Counted from the stretch's first letter, positions 8,001 to 15,812 are shown. The stretch is 64,000 nt of DNA from Cerasicoccus frondis (GCA_031296915.1 JAVDPC010000022.1:48822-112821); one strand, 5' to 3'. Notes: generated from the sequence alone by a model not told the origin. Translations and numbers: made by a program.

Positions 8001-8312
8001 GTGCTTTCGAATAACGGCATGGCTACCAAGCGCAAAACCATTGCAGATTATCGGAAAGAGAATGATGAACTACGCGCCAAGGTGCAGGAGCTCGAGGACG
8101 CCATGGAGAAGACAAATGCCCAGGCCAAGGACACCCAGGGTGACAACACTGCCCTGCTCTACCTGCTGGCTGACATACGGAAGGCGGCGGGCGATCCGCT
8201 GGGGAAGCTCTGCCAAGATCAGCTGGTGGAGCACATTGCTGATATCCGGGCGAGGGCTGAGGGCGGCGGGGAACTCAAGCCCCTGATGGGCCGCTATCCA
8301 AAAAACGCCTGA
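8001..8312 (+). CDS. Coiled-coil protein, unknown (103 aa)
   Basis: Starts with GTG at 8001 (GTGGGG lies upstream) or ATG at 8019. The first half is coiled coil (ADYRKENDELRAKVQELEDAM). The second is a compact helical segment (LADIRKAAGDPLGKL). Its 3' end overlaps tail-to-tail by 38 bases with the minus-strand gene at 8275. It is the last gene of the left plus-strand early run. Confidence 0.5.
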   Translation: MLSNNGMATKRKTIADYRKENDELRAKVQELEDAMEKTNAQAKDTQGDNTALLYLLADIRKAAGDPLGKLCQDQLVEHIADIRARAEGGGELKPLMGRYPKNA

Positions 8313-8736
8313 GGGGTTTCAACGTTTTGCGGATCGCTGCAGCTTGGGCATTGGTCAGGGAGCCGGTAGGAACTCGGGATTTGTAGGAGAGTGTTGTGGG
8401 CGCCATGCCAATTTCACGGGCAATCGCCGCCAGTTGAAGCAGCGGCGCGGCATCGCGAAAGTCGGCCATTTCTTCATCCGAGATCACGCTGTCGGGTGGG
8501 ATGCGGTGGCCGTTCTGCTTGCGGCCTGCTGTCCCACGCTGGTCGACGCGGAATCCGTTCCACAACTCTCGTTTGGAGAGTTGGCGGGCGGCGCGGATTT
8601 CGACGGGGATTTTGCCGCCGTGAGAATCGTGGGCGGCAAAGACTTCCCGGTGGTCCCGGCAGAGCGCTTCGAGGGACCCGCCCCGCAGTCGCTTGTTTTC
8701 GGGCGTCAGAATTACCCAGTCAGTGTCTTTGCTCAT
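8275..8736 (-). CDS. Putative HTH-containing regulator (153 aa)
   Basis: The N-terminal two thirds is not recognised (MSKDTDWVILTPENKRLRGG). Residues about 100-140 read LAAIAREIGMAPTTLSYKSR, then SLTNAQAAAIRKTLKPL. This resembles a helix-turn-helix of the MerR or Cro kind (AREIG as helix 1, PTTLS at the turn). It is the last gene of the short minus-strand operon 9873-8275, and its ATG overlaps the preceding stop. A role in phage gene control is plausible but unproven. Confidence 0.5.
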   Translation of the reverse strand: MSKDTDWVILTPENKRLRGGSLEALCRDHREVFAAHDSHGGKIPVEIRAARQLSKRELWNGFRVDQRGTAGRKQNGHRIPPDSVISDEEMADFRDAAPLLQLAAIAREIGMAPTTLSYKSRVPTGSLTNAQAAAIRKTLKPLRRFLDSGPSGA

Positions 8737-9026
8737 TGCTTTTTAATTAGGAGGTTAGCCGCTTCCAATTGGTGGACTATCTCGGTGGGGACTATGGCCG
8801 AAAAGTTCACCCCGTCGCGGGTGGCAAAGTTCTGGCCATAAAGACGAGGAAGGCCTGTCGCCGCCACGTCATTTCCCCAGGCAAAGTAGACGGCGTTTCC
8901 CCCGTCGTCTTCGCCCACGCCGATGTCAGCCGAAGCCAAGGAAAGGGCGAACGTAGGAGTGGCGTAATGGCGCATGTTATTGAGGAAAATTGCGCTGTGG
9001 GTTGCGAATTCTGGATCGTTTTCCAT
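8733..9026 (-). CDS. Hypothetical protein (97 aa)
   Basis: Not recognised. The product starts MENDPEFATHSAIFLNNMRH and contains a glycine-rich beta segment (IGVGEDDGGNAVYFAWG). It sits between the RNase H-like gene and the HTH gene in one minus-strand unit, with an ATGA overlap to the latter. Confidence 0.5.
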   Translation of the reverse strand: MENDPEFATHSAIFLNNMRHYATPTFALSLASADIGVGEDDGGNAVYFAWGNDVAATGLPRLYGQNFATRDGVNFSAIVPTEIVHQLEAANLLIKKQ

Positions 9027-9048
9027 GGTTATTTACTTTGGTTGAGTT

Positions 9049-9873
9049 TTACCGCATTGCAGCCAAATCGGCCTTGGTGAACAGTTGATTCAGATTAAAA
9101 TCGCTCCAGCGCAGGAAGCCCTTGCCGCGCGTGTTTTTGTCGGCGGGATTCTCCGCACCTGGGATGATGACCGCTTCGACCGCATCGATATGATTCCGCC
9201 GCGCAGATTCGCGGAGATCGCCGAGGGCGGTCTGGGCGACGCGGGTCGAGTCGGTTTTGATGATCACCTTCAGGGAGGGCAGGCAGAGCTCATCTTTGGC
9301 TTTGCTGGCGAGCCAAATGGCCTTTTTTGCCGCTTCTAGTTCGCCCCGGAATTCATCCGTCACGCGGTCCTCAGCGAAGAAATTGCCAAACCAGACCGGG
9401 GTGCCGTCGTGGCTGCAAACACAATAGCGCTTAGGGGTGGCGTCCACGATCAGGGTCATCGTGTGCTCGGGCTCGGACTGGGGCTCCTCGGCTTCGGCCT
9501 CAACAGGTTCATGAACCTCGTGATCACCGAGGATGGCTTGTGCCAAGACCCAATCCGGGGGCGTGATTGCATTGCCGTCGAAGTCTGCGAAGGCTAGTTT
9601 GCCATCGATCAGTGAAATCCGCGCCCAGAGCTTGACCGGCTCAAAGCCGCCGATTTCATAATGAACGAAGCGCACATCGACCGGCAATCCGCCCTCGCGG
9701 ATGTCGGTCAGCTCGACGCGCCAGCTGTAGCTGCCGCCAGTGAATTTTTTACGGTCGATAAACCCGGTGCTGGCTTTGACGTAGCCCTTGGTGCCTAGCT
9801 TATCCTGGGCCTTCTTCATGGCTACGATGACTATTGTCTTGCTGGCGGCGGTGGTCTGTGTTTCGTTTTTCAT
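9049..9873 (-). CDS. RNase H-fold protein with a novel N-terminal domain
   Basis: 274 residues. Residues 1-115 form an unrecognised domain, followed by an acidic linker (EPVEAEAEEPQSEPEH, about 122-137). Residues 139-250 read as an RNase HI/RVT_3-like fold. The first strand has D144 (LIVDATPKRY) and is followed by WFGNFFAED. The helix GELEAAKKAIWLASK offers E178 or E180. D208 lies in KTDS, and D245 in NPADKNTRG. These are the four carboxylates expected for a metal-dependent RNase H. It probably removes RNA from RNA-DNA hybrids during phage replication. It is the first gene of the minus-strand operon, with its promoter presumably in 9874-10,070. Confidence 0.7.
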   Translation of the reverse strand: MKNETQTTAASKTIVIVAMKKAQDKLGTKGYVKASTGFIDRKKFTGGSYSWRVELTDIREGGLPVDVRFVHYEIGGFEPVKLWARISLIDGKLAFADFDGNAITPPDWVLAQAILGDHEVHEPVEAEAEEPQSEPEHTMTLIVDATPKRYCVCSHDGTPVWFGNFFAEDRVTDEFRGELEAAKKAIWLASKAKDELCLPSLKVIIKTDSTRVAQTALGDLRESARRNHIDAVEAVIIPGAENPADKNTRGKGFLRWSDFNLNQLFTKADLAAMR

Positions 9874-9915
9874 GTTCTTGAATCCTAGTTATTAGCTTTG
9901 TGTTTCTTGAATCCA

Positions 9916-9947
9916 GAGGGCCAGGTTGTTTCGAGCAGCTGGCCCTC
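9916..9947. promoter_or_regulatory. Perfect 9-bp hairpin in the leader of the RNase H gene
   Basis: GAGGGCCAG at 9916-9924 pairs with CTGGCCCTC at 9939-9947 around a 14-base loop. On the minus strand it lies 43-74 bases before the start at 9873. It has no T-run on the minus-strand downstream side. It could be an operator or leader structure. Confidence 0.45.
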
Positions 9948-9984
9948 GTTTGTTGTAAGTGCCACTCTTGCTCACTTAGGCAAC

Positions 9985-10455
9985 CTAGTCAAGGCATATA
10001 TTGTAATTTATTGGATTTTTTTTGAATCCGAAGCTGGACTGCATAGTTGATGTAGCCGAATTTAAGCAGCATTGAAGGTCGCGATCACCGCGCCTCCTAT
10101 GATCGTGAAAGACCGTGGCGTCGGGGGATTCTGGCACACTCGACGGACGCACCTCCCAGCACTTTTCAAGGTAATTCCACTCCCGGTTCATCCGAACAAA
10201 CCGGCCATTGGGCAACTGAACACATTGACGCATGAGCACTACCCAACCACTGGCGACCAACCCGCGCAAGCACCCACGGCAATAGACAGCCGATTGAAAA
10301 ATAGGCAGGTATTGGCGGGTATAATAAACGGGGTCGGTGTATTTGTGAAGGCAGGAATCGAGGTGCGAAATGAAGGGAGTCCAAAACCAGTCCAAAACCC
10401 AGTCCACGGAGGTTATGGACTCCCCATGGCGGAGGGCGGTTCTCAGGTGGTCCAA
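9985..10455 (-). CDS. Doubtful ORF, possible small protein (up to 156 aa)
   Basis: The frame opens with TTG and no ATG. The middle segment (GCLRGLVASGWVVLMRQC, then LPNGRFVRMNREW) looks more protein-like than either other frame or the opposite strand. Its first 25 codons lie inside the TCCA/TGGA repeat cluster. It may be a genuine small gene with a later start, a decayed gene, or noncoding. Confidence 0.25.
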   Translation of the reverse strand: MDHLRTALRHGESITSVDWVLDWFWTPFISHLDSCLHKYTDPVYYTRQYLPIFQSAVYCRGCLRGLVASGWVVLMRQCVQLPNGRFVRMNREWNYLEKCWEVRPSSVPESPDATVFHDHRRRGDRDLQCCLNSATSTMQSSFGFKKNPINYNICLD

Positions 10456-10550
10456 AACCCCTACCCCCTTAAGGGGGGTATAGGGGTATTATGGACTACC
10501 CTGAGCAAACACGCCTCCCGGCTGCGCCGTAACCAGTCCAATGGACTACC
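10378..10550. repeat. Cluster of TCCA/TGGA iteron-like repeats
   Basis: AGTCCAAAACC occurs twice in direct tandem (10,378 and 10,389, an 11-base step). Further copies of the core are at 10,401, 10,416 (inverted), 10,450, 10,492 (inverted) and the perfect palindrome AGTCCAATGGACT at 10,535-10,547. About eight half-sites fall within 170 bases, which is far above chance. A protein-binding array (initiator or repressor) is the natural reading. Confidence 0.6.
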
Positions 10551-10584
10551 TCGGGTAATGAAGATGAAAAAGGTGTTTTGTGAA

Positions 10585-10612
10585 GGTGACAATTTAACGT
10601 GGTTGACAATTT
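10585..10612 (+). promoter_or_regulatory. Direct-repeat element A (TGACA-N12-TGACA)
   Basis: GGTGACAATTT at 10,585 and GTTGACAATTT at 10,602 are repeated at exactly 17 bases. It lies about 110 bases before the first packaging gene. See elements B, C and D for the conserved spacer. Confidence 0.6.
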
Positions 10613-10724
10613 CGCAATTCAAACCGAAAAAGCGGAGGACGGAGGATCGTGTGCGCGTGCGCGAATCGGGCCAGCAAATGTCCGAGGAAAAACCTAATCG
10701 ATAACCCAGTATCAAATTAACACG

Positions 10725-11135
10725 ATGGCGAAACAACAGGCAGCAGTAGCGAAGCGGGGGAAGCGGCAGGACTTGATTAAGCAGGCGTTGGCGGAGGCGA
10801 TGGACGCGGAAGCGATGGCCCAGGCAGTTATCGACGGGCTGAAGGCGATGAAGTTTTTCCAGCAGGACGGCAAAATCGTTGAGGCGCCGGATTTTCTGAC
10901 GCGGCTGAAGTATTTGGAATTTTTGCGGGACACGGTCGAAGGGACGCCGGTGAAGCGGCAGGAGATCATTCATGGGACGGCGCCAGACCCGGAAGCGTTG
11001 CGGACCAAGCTCGAAGGCAGCGCGGCGATGCGGGCCAGCTTGCGGCGACTGCTTGACGATGTGGAGAAGCGGCAGGCTTCACAAGAAGGGGTGGCGGCGG
11101 AGAGCTCGGGAACCCCCGAATTCGTGGATATCTAA
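10725..11135 (+). CDS. Candidate small terminase subunit (136 aa)
   Basis: The product is basic at the N-terminus (AKQQAAVAKRGKRQDL), then helical (KQALAEAMDAEAMAQAVIDGL, FLTRLKYLEFLRDTVEGTPV) and ends with a charged helix. Size, helix content, and its position as the first gene of the unit that leads to TerL fit a small terminase subunit. I see no certain helix-turn-helix, so the call is by context. The C-terminus GTPEFVDI is flexible and could contact TerL. Confidence 0.45.
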   Translation: MAKQQAAVAKRGKRQDLIKQALAEAMDAEAMAQAVIDGLKAMKFFQQDGKIVEAPDFLTRLKYLEFLRDTVEGTPVKRQEIIHGTAPDPEALRTKLEGSAAMRASLRRLLDDVEKRQASQEGVAAESSGTPEFVDI

Positions 11136-11175
11136 TCAGGCTTCAAAATATTTTCCTTTTTTGAAGGTAAATCCG

Positions 11176-11703
11176 GTGACGATTGAAAACTCGAACGTAA
11201 TGTTGGACATGAAAACAAACGTTGATTTTGAAACTACGAATAACGCGAATGCGCGCGAATGCCATGAGGCAGGCGTGGATCTTGGACCGAAGGCTGTGGG
11301 GCAGCTGGTGAAGGTTTGGAAATTCGTTTATGACGTGGACTCGTGGCATGGATGCCGGTTGTTCACGGATTACGAACAGGCGTTGGAGGCGCTTTACGAG
11401 TCGCGGCAAAGCTTTGGCTACCGTGGGGCAAAAGATCGGGACGTCATGGATGCGTGGTGGGAGTCGGATGAGGCCAAACGTGATACCTGCGACATGGCTT
11501 ACCTCGAAGAAGACAAAATCTTCATCGATCAGTCGGCAGTCCTGGCGGCGCTGAAGCAGTTGCTGCCCGAGGTGCAGGAGGAAATTGAAATGCGGCGACT
11601 GGGGGGCGATGATCCGGAGTATCTGCGGCTGTTCAAGCCGATGCAGGATGCCTACGACCATTGTGTGGCTGTCGTGAAGGAAGCGGAAGGCGGTGAGCGA
11701 TGA
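11176..11703 (+). CDS. Hypothetical phage protein (about 175 aa)
   Basis: I choose the GTG at 11,176, eight bases after GAAGG. An ATG at 11,200 is the alternative. The product contains WKFVYDVDSWHGCRLFTDYE and a helical second half (AVLAALKQLLPEVQEEIEMR). It is not recognised. It overlaps the next start by four bases (ATGA). Confidence 0.55.
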   Translation: MTIENSNVMLDMKTNVDFETTNNANARECHEAGVDLGPKAVGQLVKVWKFVYDVDSWHGCRLFTDYEQALEALYESRQSFGYRGAKDRDVMDAWWESDEAKRDTCDMAYLEEDKIFIDQSAVLAALKQLLPEVQEEIEMRRLGGDDPEYLRLFKPMQDAYDHCVAVVKEAEGGER

Positions 11704-11972
11704 GCGACAAGGAACGATTTTTTCTACTATTGGCGCAGTATCCGTTTGCCCAGAGGTTCTGGGACGATGAGGGACTGAATGTGCCAGCGCTCAAGCGTGC
11801 TGCGGGGCGTATGAGTCATGGCGAGCAAGTTATCGCTCGCTGCCTCTACGCAATTTGGACGCGCTCGGATGACGCCTTTGCACGAATCAATCTCACCGAT
11901 CTCGCTGGGGTGGTGGATGCGCATAACCGCAAACCTCTGGTTGAGTGGCTTGCAAACCCCTGTTGGCCATGA
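11700..11972 (+). CDS. Hypothetical protein (90 aa)
   Basis: ATGA overlap start. The product SDKERFFLLLAQYPFAQRFW is helical with the pattern RAAGRMSHGEQVIARCLYAI and ends with LVEWLANPCWP. It resembles small phage proteins of unknown role that accompany packaging genes. It is coupled to the recombinase gene that follows. Confidence 0.55.
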   Translation: MSDKERFFLLLAQYPFAQRFWDDEGLNVPALKRAAGRMSHGEQVIARCLYAIWTRSDDAFARINLTDLAGVVDAHNRKPLVEWLANPCWP

Positions 11973-12592
11973 GTAAGCGACGGGTGGCGGTTTACTTGCG
12001 GGTGTCCACGGGCGAACAGTCGGTGGAATCCCAGCGGCGGGAGCTGATGATGTATCTGGCGCGGCGTGGTTGGGCGCAGTTTCGGGAGTTTGTTGACACA
12101 TGCTCGGGGGCAAAGTCGTCGCGGCAGTCGTTGGATGAGTTGATGACCGAAGTGCGCGCCGGCCGGGTGGACGTGGTGGTGTGCTACAAGCTGGACCGGC
12201 TGGGGCGCAGCCTGACGCACTTGGCGCAGGTGTTTGGCGAGCTTGAGCGTTCGCGCGTGGGCCTGGTTGTGCCAAGCCAGGGCATTGACACCAGCGAGGA
12301 CAACCCAAGTGCGCGGCTGCAGTTGCACATTCTCAGTGCGGTGGCGGAGTTTGAGCGCTCGATCATTCGGGACCGGACGCGCACGGGACTCGCCAATGCG
12401 CGGGCCAAGGGCAAGCTGCTCGGCAAGCCCCGTGCGCTGGCCAAGCGCCAAAAGTTGATCGATGCGCTGGAGCGCAACCCGGAGGCGAAGCTGCCCGAAC
12501 TGCAAAAGGCCAGTGGCTTGTCGGCGGGCTCGTGTTCGCAGATCCGCAAGCAGTGGCGACTGGAGCAGAAAGGGGAATTTGTGGACGTATGA
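11969..12592 (+). CDS. Serine recombinase (resolvase/invertase family)
   Basis: 207 residues from ATG at 11,969 (ATGA overlap). The catalytic domain reads VAVYLRVSTGEQSVESQRRE, with nucleophile candidate Ser13. Then come the conserved YKLDRLGRS and the helix E segment AEFERSIIRDRTRTGLANAR. A short C-terminal helix-turn-helix follows (LPELQKASGLSAGSCSQIRK). Small serine recombinases invert or resolve DNA between short sites. Its place inside the packaging operon, not at an attachment site, is unusual. It may act on the phage genome or on concatemers, or be a passenger. Confidence 0.85.
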   Translation: MSKRRVAVYLRVSTGEQSVESQRRELMMYLARRGWAQFREFVDTCSGAKSSRQSLDELMTEVRAGRVDVVVCYKLDRLGRSLTHLAQVFGELERSRVGLVVPSQGIDTSEDNPSARLQLHILSAVAEFERSIIRDRTRTGLANARAKGKLLGKPRALAKRQKLIDALERNPEAKLPELQKASGLSAGSCSQIRKQWRLEQKGEFVDV

Positions 12593-12849
12593 AATCGATT
12601 CAGGACAATTATGTGGAGCTCATGCTTCAGCATTTCAAGCCGCCAAGCGAAGTTAAGCCGGTGGAGGAATTAACGAAGTCAGAGAAAATAGGCATTATGC
12701 TGGCTGTCGGTGTGCCAATGGAATGGGACATTGATCCGAAAACACATGGCCACGTCCTTCGCACTTGCTATCCGGTGGGAATCGTGGTGGTGCAAGAGCA
12801 GGGACGCGACGTTTACTGCGTGGTTGATTCGGCCCAGTTGATACGATGA
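12589..12849 (+). CDS. Hypothetical protein (86 aa)
   Basis: ATG at 12,589 overlaps the recombinase stop. The product KSIQDNYVELMLQHFKPPSE is followed by a beta-rich part (CYPVGIVVVQEQGRDVYCVV). It is not recognised. It is linked by four-base overlaps to both neighbours. Confidence 0.55.
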   Translation: MKSIQDNYVELMLQHFKPPSEVKPVEELTKSEKIGIMLAVGVPMEWDIDPKTHGHVLRTCYPVGIVVVQEQGRDVYCVVDSAQLIR

Positions 12850-13253
12850 AGCGGAAGCGAAAAGGTAAGTTTGGCGGCAAGAAGGTGGACGTCGACGGGG
12901 TGCTGTTCGACTCAGCGCATGAGGCGGAGTGCTGGTTGCGGGTGCGCGATGCGATGGCTCGTGACAAGCGGCTAAAGTGCGACCTTCAACGCGAATATGA
13001 GCTATTGCCCAAGCAGGTGACGCCCGCCGGTCAGAATGTGCGCGCGGTGAAATACACGGCTGACTTCGTGCTGACGCTCGACGGTCTGGACTTCCCTCCC
13101 CTCGTGATCGATGTGAAGACCGACGGCAGCGCCCTTGCCCGCGATTGGCCGTTGCGCAAGAAGCTGATGCTTTTCCGGCATGGCATCGACGTCGTGGAGA
13201 TTAAGAGCGTTCGTGCGATTGAGGAATTGCTGGAATCTGTGTTGACAATTTGA
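12846..13253 (+). CDS. DUF1064 endonuclease-like protein
   Basis: The product opens KRKRKGKFGGKKVDVDGVLF, then DSAHEAECWLRVRDA, and a core with YTADFVL and VIDVKTDG. It ends with the helix LRKKLMLFRHGIDVVE. This is the pattern of DUF1064, a PD-(D/E)XK nuclease family of phages, with acidic residues in ADF and the D-V-K motif as the likely active site. It may resolve or trim branched DNA before packaging. It is placed just before the terminase large subunit. Confidence 0.8.
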   Translation: MKRKRKGKFGGKKVDVDGVLFDSAHEAECWLRVRDAMARDKRLKCDLQREYELLPKQVTPAGQNVRAVKYTADFVLTLDGLDFPPLVIDVKTDGSALARDWPLRKKLMLFRHGIDVVEIKSVRAIEELLESVLTI

Positions 13254-13268
13254 CGGTGTTGACGATTA
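13241..13268 (+). promoter_or_regulatory. Direct-repeat element B before terL
   Basis: GTTGACAATTT at 13,241 and GTTGACGATTA at 13,258 are spaced 17 bases apart. They stand at the end of the DUF1064 gene and 19 bases before the terL start codon. The spacer ATTTGACGGTGT fits the common pattern of the four elements. Confidence 0.6.
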
Positions 13269-13286
13269 GAGTTCTCCATTGAGAAC

Positions 13287-15158
13287 ATGGACGAATTGGA
13301 CTTTGAACTGGACGACATTGACCTTTCGGATCTGAGCGAAGAGGAGCTGCGTGGTTTGGAGGCGGCTGCGGTTGCGGGTGACTGGGCTTCGTGGTTTGAG
13401 GTGCATGGTGAGATTGACGATGCGGGCGGCAACCGGGTGAAGCCGATGGCCAATTACTTGCAACGGGCGATCTCCGAGGCCGTCCGGTGGTTCAAGGAAA
13501 CGGGCCTTCCAATTCGGATACTCGTGCTCAAACCTCGCCAACGCGGATGCTCCACGTTCTCGACGGCGGGTCTTTACGTGGAGGCGAACAACAACCCGAT
13601 CAACTGCACGATCATTGGGGCCAAGGGCGACCAGTCGAAGAACCTGTATTCCAAGGTTGGCGTTTACTCAGGGTGTGATGGTTTCGACTGGGGCACAAAG
13701 CGCGACCTACAGACCGAGACGGGCAAGATCACTTTCCCCGATGGCAGGGAGTCATTGATTGGCCAGCTTTCGGCGCGTGAGTATGACCCAGGACGTTCGG
13801 GCACTTATCAGTTTGTATTGGCGACGGAAGTGGCGCGTTGGGCAGAGGACGGCGTGGCGAATGCGGCCAAGGTTCTATCCGGCCTGGTGAAGTGCGTAGC
13901 GACCAAGCCAGGGACATGCATCCTGATGGAAACGACGGCGGCCGGCGCAAGTGGCGACTTCTATGAGCGCTGGGGCAAGGCCTACGACATAGACGAGTTC
14001 CAGCGCCGTCATGCGGCAGGCGAAATGATGGCCGGTAAATACATCCGGGTTTTCGCTCCGTGGTTCGCCTTTGAGGAGCTATGCCATGATCTGACGCCAG
14101 CGCAGGCGGCCGAGGTGGAACGGACCTTGGGCACGAATCCGCGTTACACGTCCCCGGAGTTTGGCGACGAGCGTGAAATGATGGCGCGCTTCAGCCTGAG
14201 TCTGGGGCAAATCAGTTGGCGGCGTTATGCGATCGAGGAAGAATGCGAACGTGATGCCCGGATTTTCGAGCAGGATTACCCATCGACTTGGGAAACGGCG
14301 TTCCTCACTTCCGGGAACAAGCGGTTTAACTCGGTGGGCATTCGGCATTTGAAGCGACTGAGCCAGCAGCGAACTCCGGATTTGGGGTATTTGGAGTGGC
14401 AGAAGGGCGGCCGTGAAACTGGGCGTGTGGTCTGGCGCCCGACTGACGAATATGAGGGCATCATTTATCGTTGGGAGCAACCGACCGAGGGGATGCGGTA
14501 TTCGCTTGCGGTGGATACGATGCGTGGCGAAAGCCAGGATGCTGGGAAAGACCCAGACGCGCACTCGTTGCTGGTGCTCCGCGCTGGATATTTTGGGACT
14601 CGTGGTTGGCAGCCTCCAGCGGTGGTATGCCGGGTGAAGCCGCCGTGTCGCTGGGACATTGATTTGGTCGACGAATGGTGTCACCGGCTCTGGGCCTACT
14701 ACAACTGTTTGATCGTGCCCGAGGTCAACGGCCCGGGCTTGGCGTTGATTGAGCTGCTGAAGTTGTGGGGCGCTCCGATCTACCAACGAGAGATTTTTAA
14801 TCAGCGTGAAATGCGCCGAGAAAACGTTTATGGTTGGGAGACTACCACCAGAACGCGACCGATACTGGTGGAGGGACTTGCACGGGCAATTCGCGAGTAT
14901 GACCGCGCGGGCGACGGCATTGAACTTTGGTGTTCGCATATCGTCGACGAACTGAACGCATTTGTACGCAAGCCCAATGGTCGAGAGGAAGCAATGGACG
15001 GATCCCACGATGACGACGTGATTGGATTGGCCATTGGGCTGGCAACCATTGAGGGCGCGCAGGCCTATTATCCGAAAAATGATTTAGTCAGACTTCCCCC
15101 AGATGTTCAGCGATTGTTGGACGAGGATCGAGGTGGTCGCCGGGGGGCATGGAGTTGA
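13287..15158 (+). CDS. terL: Terminase large subunit
   Basis: 623 residues. The ATPase half has the Walker A-like KPRQRGCST at about residues 82-90 and a Walker B-like VLATEVARW. The nuclease half has an RNase H-like set: AVDTMRG, VPEVNGPG, and DGSHDDDVIGLAIGLA near the end. This is the motor that packs DNA into procapsids and cuts it. An acidic N-terminal tail (FELDDIDLSDLSEEE) may bind the small subunit. It is preceded by element B. Confidence 0.92.
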   Translation: MDELDFELDDIDLSDLSEEELRGLEAAAVAGDWASWFEVHGEIDDAGGNRVKPMANYLQRAISEAVRWFKETGLPIRILVLKPRQRGCSTFSTAGLYVEANNNPINCTIIGAKGDQSKNLYSKVGVYSGCDGFDWGTKRDLQTETGKITFPDGRESLIGQLSAREYDPGRSGTYQFVLATEVARWAEDGVANAAKVLSGLVKCVATKPGTCILMETTAAGASGDFYERWGKAYDIDEFQRRHAAGEMMAGKYIRVFAPWFAFEELCHDLTPAQAAEVERTLGTNPRYTSPEFGDEREMMARFSLSLGQISWRRYAIEEECERDARIFEQDYPSTWETAFLTSGNKRFNSVGIRHLKRLSQQRTPDLGYLEWQKGGRETGRVVWRPTDEYEGIIYRWEQPTEGMRYSLAVDTMRGESQDAGKDPDAHSLLVLRAGYFGTRGWQPPAVVCRVKPPCRWDIDLVDEWCHRLWAYYNCLIVPEVNGPGLALIELLKLWGAPIYQREIFNQREMRRENVYGWETTTRTRPILVEGLARAIREYDRAGDGIELWCSHIVDELNAFVRKPNGREEAMDGSHDDDVIGLAIGLATIEGAQAYYPKNDLVRLPPDVQRLLDEDRGGRRGAWS

Positions 15159-15160
15159 TC

Positions 15161-15340
15161 ATGAAAAAGAAAGCAAAAACCAAACTAAAACCAGGCACTA
15201 CCTACCTGCGCGACCGCGCAGATAAGTGGCGTTGGCGGGTGGTATCCAACAACAACGAAATCATTGGGGCGTCCAGCCAGGGATTCACCAGAAAGGCAGA
15301 TGCAGAACGTAATCTAGCCCTTCTCAGAGCATCACAATAA
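15161..15340 (+). CDS. DUF1508 (YegP-like) small protein
   Basis: 59 residues from ATG at 15,161, which follows GGAG by six bases. A start at 15,149 is less likely. The product has the DUF1508 pattern: KWRWRVVSNNNEIIGASSQG, then FTRKADAERNLALL. In bacteria such proteins often occur as tandem domains. This phage copy has one. The function is unknown. Confidence 0.7.
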   Translation: MKKKAKTKLKPGTTYLRDRADKWRWRVVSNNNEIIGASSQGFTRKADAERNLALLRASQ

Positions 15341-15342
15341 TA

Positions 15343-15370
15343 TTGACACTACGTGATACAGTAGCATTAT
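15343..15370 (+). promoter_or_regulatory. Candidate promoter
   Basis: TTGACA at 15,343-15,348 and CATTAT at 15,365-15,370 are 16 bases apart. Transcription would start right at the ATG at 15,379, so a leaderless message or a later start codon would be needed. Confidence 0.35.
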
Positions 15371-15378
15371 TCGTGACT

Positions 15379-15750
15379 ATGCGGATAATGCTATTTTTCC
15401 TCCTGCTGACTGTAAGCCTTCACGCAAAACGTGATAACCCCGAATCCTGGTATGTGGACCTCGTCCAGATGAGCTTGGGAGGCGATCAGAATGTCCGCAT
15501 GTCCAATGGGACCTACTGCGATCTCTTAACCGCAGATTGTGCTTGGGAGGTGGACTTTGCTGATAAATGGGCGGAGTCCATTGGCCAAAGCCTAAACTAC
15601 TCTACACAAAGTGGGCGGCCTGCGGGTATTATCCTGATCATGGAATCTGACAAGGATCAGCGGTTTGTTGATCGGTTGAAGTCTGTAATCGAAAGCCATA
15701 GGCTACCGATCACGCTTAGAGTTTGGCGCAGCGGCGAAAGTAGGGATTAA
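15379..15750 (+). CDS. Secreted PD-(D/E)XK-like protein
   Basis: I choose ATG at 15,379, which gives a signal peptide (MRIMLFFLLLTVSLHA). A TTG at 15,343 would add 12 residues. The mature part reads VRMSNGTYCDLLTADCAWEV, then DFADKWAESIGQSLNYS, then GRPAGIILIMESDKDQ. The DxL-(x)n-ExD-xxxKW arrangement resembles a family of small restriction-like nucleases found with or without signal peptides in bacteria. A periplasmic nuclease encoded by the phage would be odd. It might have been acquired as a host-benefit gene, or the signal peptide may be misread. Confidence 0.5.
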   Translation: MRIMLFFLLLTVSLHAKRDNPESWYVDLVQMSLGGDQNVRMSNGTYCDLLTADCAWEVDFADKWAESIGQSLNYSTQSGRPAGIILIMESDKDQRFVDRLKSVIESHRLPITLRVWRSGESRD

Positions 15751-15812
15751 AGGCCTCGATTCTTGCATGTTAAATATTTCAACCTCAATTGAGGATCATA
15801 GAATTAACATAT

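Larger units (their letters stand above)
9874..10724. other. Regulatory/intergenic region between divergent modules
   Basis: About 850 bases without a convincing gene. It holds a hairpin (9916-9947), an AT-rich stretch (9995-10,025, including TATATTGTAATTTATT), a cluster of TCCA/TGGA repeats (10,378-10,550), a 14-bp palindrome CCCCCTTAAGGGGG at 10,464, and a late-type direct repeat (10,585-10,612). It separates the leftward RNase H operon from the rightward packaging module. Iterons plus an AT-rich stretch would fit an origin of replication or a control region. Confidence 0.6.

Noticed and set aside
10072-10704. A 210-codon plus-strand frame across the regulatory region
   Set aside because: It runs through the TCCA/TGGA cluster and late element A, has no ribosome site, and its sequence looks like the complement of a minus-strand frame rather than a protein.
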